Source: Pseudomonas sp. GV085 (GTDB lineage Bacteria; Pseudomonadota; Gammaproteobacteria; Pseudomonadales; Pseudomonadaceae). From it: 64,000 nucleotides of DNA. The position numbers and the translations under genes are program-made. Below, piece by piece: positions 61,701-64,000 of the stretch; position 1 is the stretch's first letter; every line of letters begins with the position of its first letter. A model generated the notes under the pieces. That model was not told where the DNA came from, made no database searches, and saw only the letters and a program-made list of their open reading frames with translations. The DNA lies in contig NZ_QAOV01000003.1 of NCBI RefSeq assembly GCF_003050925.1, forward strand, positions 186,001 to 250,000, read 5' to 3'.

Positions 61701-62723
61701 CTCGTACTGGGCGCGGCTGTAGCGCGGGTGCAGGGCGGACAGCTTGATCGAAATGCCCGGGCCTTCATAAATCCCGCGACCGTGGGAGGCTTTGCCGATC
61801 GAGTGGATGGCTTGTTCGTACGAGGCCAGGTACTTCTGCGCGTCGTGCTCGGTGAGTGCGGCTTCACCCAGCATGTCGTAGGAATAACGGAAGCCTTTGG
61901 CTTCGAATTTGCTCGCGTTGGCCAGGGCTTCGGCGATGGTTTCGCCGGTCACGAACTGCTCGCCCATCAGGCGCATGGCCATGTCGACGCCCTTGCGGAT
62001 CATCGGCTCGCCGCTCTTGCCGATGATACGGCTCAGGGACGAGGTCAGGCCGGCTTCGTTGTGCGTGGACACCAGCTTGCCGGTCAGCAGCAAGCCCCAG
62101 GTGGCAGCGTTGACGAACAACGACGGGCTGTTGCCCAGGTGCGGCTGCCAGTTGCCGGTGCTGATCTTGTCGCGGATCAGGGCGTCGCGGGTGCCTTTGT
62201 CCGGGATGCGCAGCAGCGCTTCGGCCAGGCACATCAGCGCCACGCCTTCCTGGGACGACAGGGAGAATTCCTGCAGCAGGCCCTGAACGATGCCGGCGCG
62301 GCCGCCGGCGCTCTTCTGATTGCGCAGTTTTTCCGCGATGGACGCGGCGAGTTTGTTGGTGGCTTCGGCCATCGGTACCGGCAGGCGCGCCTGCTCGATC
62401 AGCATCGGCACCACTTCCGGCTCAGGGCGACGGTAGGCGGCGGTGATCGAAGCACGCAGTACCGATTGCGGCAGGATGCTTTCGGCGAATTCAAGAAAGC
62501 ACTGGTGGGCGTGATCGACGTGGATCTCACCCGCTTCGTCAACTTCCTTGCCGTTCAAACCGCTCAGCTCGGACAGGGTTGCACCACCCTCGAGTTTTTC
62601 CAGGTAATTGAAGATTGCCTGCTTGATCAGCCAGTGCGGCGTGCGATCAATCGAGGTCGCGGCGGCCTTGAGGCGTTCGCGGGTCGGGTCGTCAAGTTTG
62701 ACCCCAAGGGTGGTGGTAGCCAT
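58770..62723 (-). CDS. putA: Trifunctional PutA: proline dehydrogenase / P5C dehydrogenase / repressor
   Basis: 1317 residues. It oxidises proline to glutamate in two steps and represses put genes. An N-terminal ribbon-helix-helix DNA-binding domain (about 1-47; TTLGVKLDDPTRERLKAAAT) is followed by the FAD-dependent proline dehydrogenase barrel (about 260-560, with LVKGAYWDSEIKRAQ) and the P5C dehydrogenase (about 640-1110) with the general-base Glu in ETGGQNAM and the catalytic Cys in GQRCSALRV. A C-terminal ALDH-like domain completes it. ATG 62723 has GAGGA upstream; an extension to 62759 lacks similarity. Confidence 0.97.
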   Translation of the reverse strand: MATTTLGVKLDDPTRERLKAAATSIDRTPHWLIKQAIFNYLEKLEGGATLSELSGLNGKEVDEAGEIHVDHAHQCFLEFAESILPQSVLRASITAAYRRPEPEVVPMLIEQARLPVPMAEATNKLAASIAEKLRNQKSAGGRAGIVQGLLQEFSLSSQEGVALMCLAEALLRIPDKGTRDALIRDKISTGNWQPHLGNSPSLFVNAATWGLLLTGKLVSTHNEAGLTSSLSRIIGKSGEPMIRKGVDMAMRLMGEQFVTGETIAEALANASKFEAKGFRYSYDMLGEAALTEHDAQKYLASYEQAIHSIGKASHGRGIYEGPGISIKLSALHPRYSRAQYERVMEELYPRLLSLTLLAKQYDIGLNIDAEEADRLELSLDLLERLCFEPQLTGWNGIGFVIQAYQKRCPYVIDYVIDLARRSRHRLMIRLVKGAYWDSEIKRAQVEGLEGYPVYTRKVYTDVSYIACARKLLSVPEVIYPQFATHNAHTLSAIYHIAGQNYYPGQYEFQCLHGMGEPLYEQVVGKVSEGKLNRPCRVYAPVGTHETLLAYLVRRLLENGANTSFVNRIADQSISIQELVADPVASIEQMATVEGGFGLPHPRIPLPRDLYGSERANSSGIDLANEHRLASLSCALLATAHNHWKAAPMLGCASSNEAPAPVLNPSDLRDVVGHVQEATVEDVNNAIQCALNAAPIWQATPPAERAAILERAADLMEAEIQPLMGLLAREAGKTFANAIAEVREAVDFLRYYAVQARNDFTNDAHRPLGPVVCISPWNFPLAIFSGQVAAALAAGNPVLAKPAEQTPLVAAQAVRLLLEAGIPEGVLQLLPGRGETVGAGLVGDERVKGVMFTGSTEVARLLQRNIAGRLDSQGRPIPLIAETGGQNAMIVDSSALTEQVVIDVVSSAFDSAGQRCSALRVLCLQEDSADRVIEMLKGAMAESRLGNPERLSVDIGPVIDAEAKAGIEKHIQAMRDKGRSVYQVAIADAEEVKRGTFVMPTLIELESFDELQREIFGPVLHVVRYKRKDIDQLIGQINASGYGLTLGVHTRIDETIAKVIDNVNAGNVYVNRNIVGAVVGVQPFGGEGLSGTGPKAGGPLYLYRLLSTRPADAIEQSFARGDAAAAPDVRLRDAMSKPLTALKAWADSHKFADLSTLCVQFAAQSQSGITRVLAGPTGERNSYAILPREHVLCLAEVEGDLLTQLAAVLAVGGSAVWPEADMTKALFARLPKDIQARIKLVSDWNKDEVVFDAVVHHGHSDQLRAVCQQVAKRAGAIVGVQGLSQGETNIALERLVIERALSVNTAAAGGNASLMTIG

Positions 62724-62795
62724 GTTTTTATCCTCATGTTTGCCACGACTGCGTGGCATCAGCTGACGGCAAGATTAGCCGTGAGACTGTTGAGG

Positions 62796-63034
62796 TGCAA
62801 CCGGGTGCAACCCTTTTTTTGTCGGAATATTACGCAGCTCGTCAGGAAATAAATTCTGGGACGGCTGCGCTGCATTTGCTTGGTGCTTTTCCAGAGAGTT
62901 AACACTCGTTTTTGCTCCGAAAAGGAGCAAAAAACGATTTTTAACGTTTATTTCCGACTAGGTGCAACTTAATTCAGAGAAACTGGTTGCACCTTATTTG
63001 CTTTGTTGAATAGCATTTGCGCCCAAGGTGCAAC
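62796..63034. promoter_or_regulatory. Five GTTGCA boxes: PutA operator sites of the put intergenic region
   Basis: TGCAAC (complement GTTGCA) lies at 62796-62801, 62806-62811, 62963-62968 and 63029-63034, and GTTGCA at 62986-62991. All five fit the longer GGTGCAAC pattern. GTTGCA is the established core of E. coli PutA operator sites. The first two are tandem near putA; the rest lie towards putP. A hairpin CCCGGA/TCCGGG (63034-63050) overlaps the last box, and CAAACG-TATG-CGTTTG (63117-63132) stands before putP. Confidence 0.65.
62907..62936. other. Long palindrome in the putA-putP gap
   Basis: CGTTTTTGCTCC and GGAGCAAAAAACG flank GAAAA, with one extra A in the right arm. The T-run comes before and the A-run after the stem on both strands, so it is not an intrinsic terminator; a protein site or DNA cruciform is more likely. 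Confidence 0.5.
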
Positions 63035-63184
63035 CCGGACAAAATCCGGGTGCTCCGGCTGATGGCTTTCCTGGGGAAACATCAGTCATAAATGCGCGGG
63101 AATCCGGATCGTCTGTCAAACGTATGCGTTTGCGAACGGTTCACCAGCCGCCGCTACATAAAAACAAAGCCAGGGCGTAACTCA

Positions 63185-64000
63185 ATGAGCGTAAGCAATC
63201 CAACCCTGATCACGTTCGTGATCTACATCGCAGCAATGGTGCTGATCGGCTTGATGGCCTATCGCTCCACCAACAACCTTTCCGATTACATCCTGGGCGG
63301 CCGTAGCCTGGGCAGCGTCGTGACCGCACTGTCCGCCGGTGCCTCCGACATGAGTGGCTGGTTGTTGATGGGCTTGCCCGGCGCGATCTACATGTCCGGT
63401 CTTTCCGAAAGCTGGATCGCCATCGGCCTGATCATCGGCGCCTACCTGAACTGGCTGTTCGTCGCCGGCCGTCTGCGTGTACAGACCGAGCACAACGGTG
63501 ATGCACTGACCCTGCCGGACTACTTCGCCAGCCGTTTCGAAGACAAAAGCGGCCTGCTGCGGATCATCTCTGCGGTCGTGATCCTGGTGTTCTTCACCAT
63601 CTACTGCGCTTCCGGCATCGTGGCCGGTGCCCGTCTGTTTGAAAGCACCTTCGGCATGTCCTACGAGACGGCGCTGTGGGCCGGTGCTGCGGCGACCATT
63701 GCCTACACCTTCGTCGGCGGATTCCTGGCCGTGAGCTGGACCGATACCGTACAAGCCACCCTGATGATCTTCGCGTTGATCCTGACGCCGGTTATCGTGC
63801 TGCTGGCCACTGGCGGCGTCGACACCACTTTCCTGGCCATCGAAGCGCAAGATCCAAGCAACTTCGACATGCTCAAGGGCACCACTTTCATCGGCATCAT
63901 CTCGCTGATGGGCTGGGGTCTGGGCTACTTCGGCCAGCCGCACATCCTGGCGCGTTTCATGGCTGCCGATTCGGTTAAATCGATCGCCAAGGCCCGTCGT
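63185..64000 (+). CDS. putP: Sodium/proline symporter, N-terminal part
   Basis: Partial gene: 272 codons, open to the right edge; PutP is about 490 residues. SSS-family transporter coupling Na+ to proline uptake. The early helices and loop ILGGRSLGSVVTALSAGASD and SGWLLMGLPGAIYMSG carry the Na+/proline-binding residues of the family. Divergent from putA, sharing the GTTGCA operator region. Confidence 0.95.
   Translation, partial: MSVSNPTLITFVIYIAAMVLIGLMAYRSTNNLSDYILGGRSLGSVVTALSAGASDMSGWLLMGLPGAIYMSGLSESWIAIGLIIGAYLNWLFVAGRLRVQTEHNGDALTLPDYFASRFEDKSGLLRIISAVVILVFFTIYCASGIVAGARLFESTFGMSYETALWAGAAATIAYTFVGGFLAVSWTDTVQATLMIFALILTPVIVLLATGGVDTTFLAIEAQDPSNFDMLKGTTFIGIISLMGWGLGYFGQPHILARFMAADSVKSIAKARR

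Noticed and set aside
58728..62852. Long open frame (1374 codons) opposite putA
   Set aside because: Shadow of putA; composition and lack of any domain signature argue against coding.
62907..62936. Palindrome in put gap as rho-independent terminator
   Set aside because: T-run precedes and A-run follows the stem on both strands, opposite to the terminator layout.

Overview
The window is a chromosomal segment of a Pseudomonas, most likely of the P. fluorescens group. This rests on gene order (priA-rpmE, maeB, ponA divergent from pilMNOPQ, aroK-aroB-damX-like, gltB-gltD, hemE), GC-rich codon use, and eleven paired REP palindromes built on the GTAGGAGC head typical of these genomes. No rRNA, tRNA, insertion sequence, prophage or CRISPR array was seen. 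The two end genes, priA and putP, are cut by the window.

Region 1 (1-22.2 kb) is core: replication restart (priA), ribosomal protein L31, a secreted nuclease, malic enzyme, PBP1A, the type IV pilus alignment complex and secretin (pilM-Q, tightly overlapping), shikimate kinase and dehydroquinate synthase, a DamX-like SPOR protein, glutamate synthase (gltBD) and hemE.

Region 2 (22.3-26.1 kb) is accessory: a divergent MFS exporter/LysR pair resembling E. coli ynfM/ynfL, a highly structured presumptive leader RNA ahead of a small Pseudomonas-type DUF protein, and a solitary PemK/MazF-type toxin gene.

Region 3 (26.1-44.3 kb, all minus strand) is a 20-gene aryl polyene-type biosynthetic operon: chain-length factor, two ketosynthases, two ACPs, ketoreductase, a dehydratase, an adenylating ligase fused to a second hotdog domain, acyltransferases, glycosyltransferase, thioesterase, LolA-like carrier, MMPL exporter, DUF3261 lipoprotein, methyltransferase, a MIO-type ammonia-lyase and a flavin halogenase-like enzyme. 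Most genes overlap their neighbour by 1-20 bases. One REP pair sits inside the lolA-like gene in frame, and another occupies the only large gap in the operon.

Region 4 (44.7-64 kb) holds an orphan ParA, trxC, a higBA toxin-antitoxin pair with a clear operator, selO, a MscK-type mechanosensitive channel, a NhaP2-type antiporter, a coupled coiled-coil/ZapA-like pair, a methyl-accepting chemotaxis protein, an acyl-CoA dehydrogenase, and the divergent putA/putP pair whose intergenic region carries five GTTGCA boxes expected for PutA autoregulation.

The most interesting items are the REP insertion that rewrites a signal peptide, the rpmE terminator that doubles as signal-peptide codons, the lyase plus halogenase-like content of the aryl polyene operon, and the potential pseudoknot RNA before the small DUF gene.
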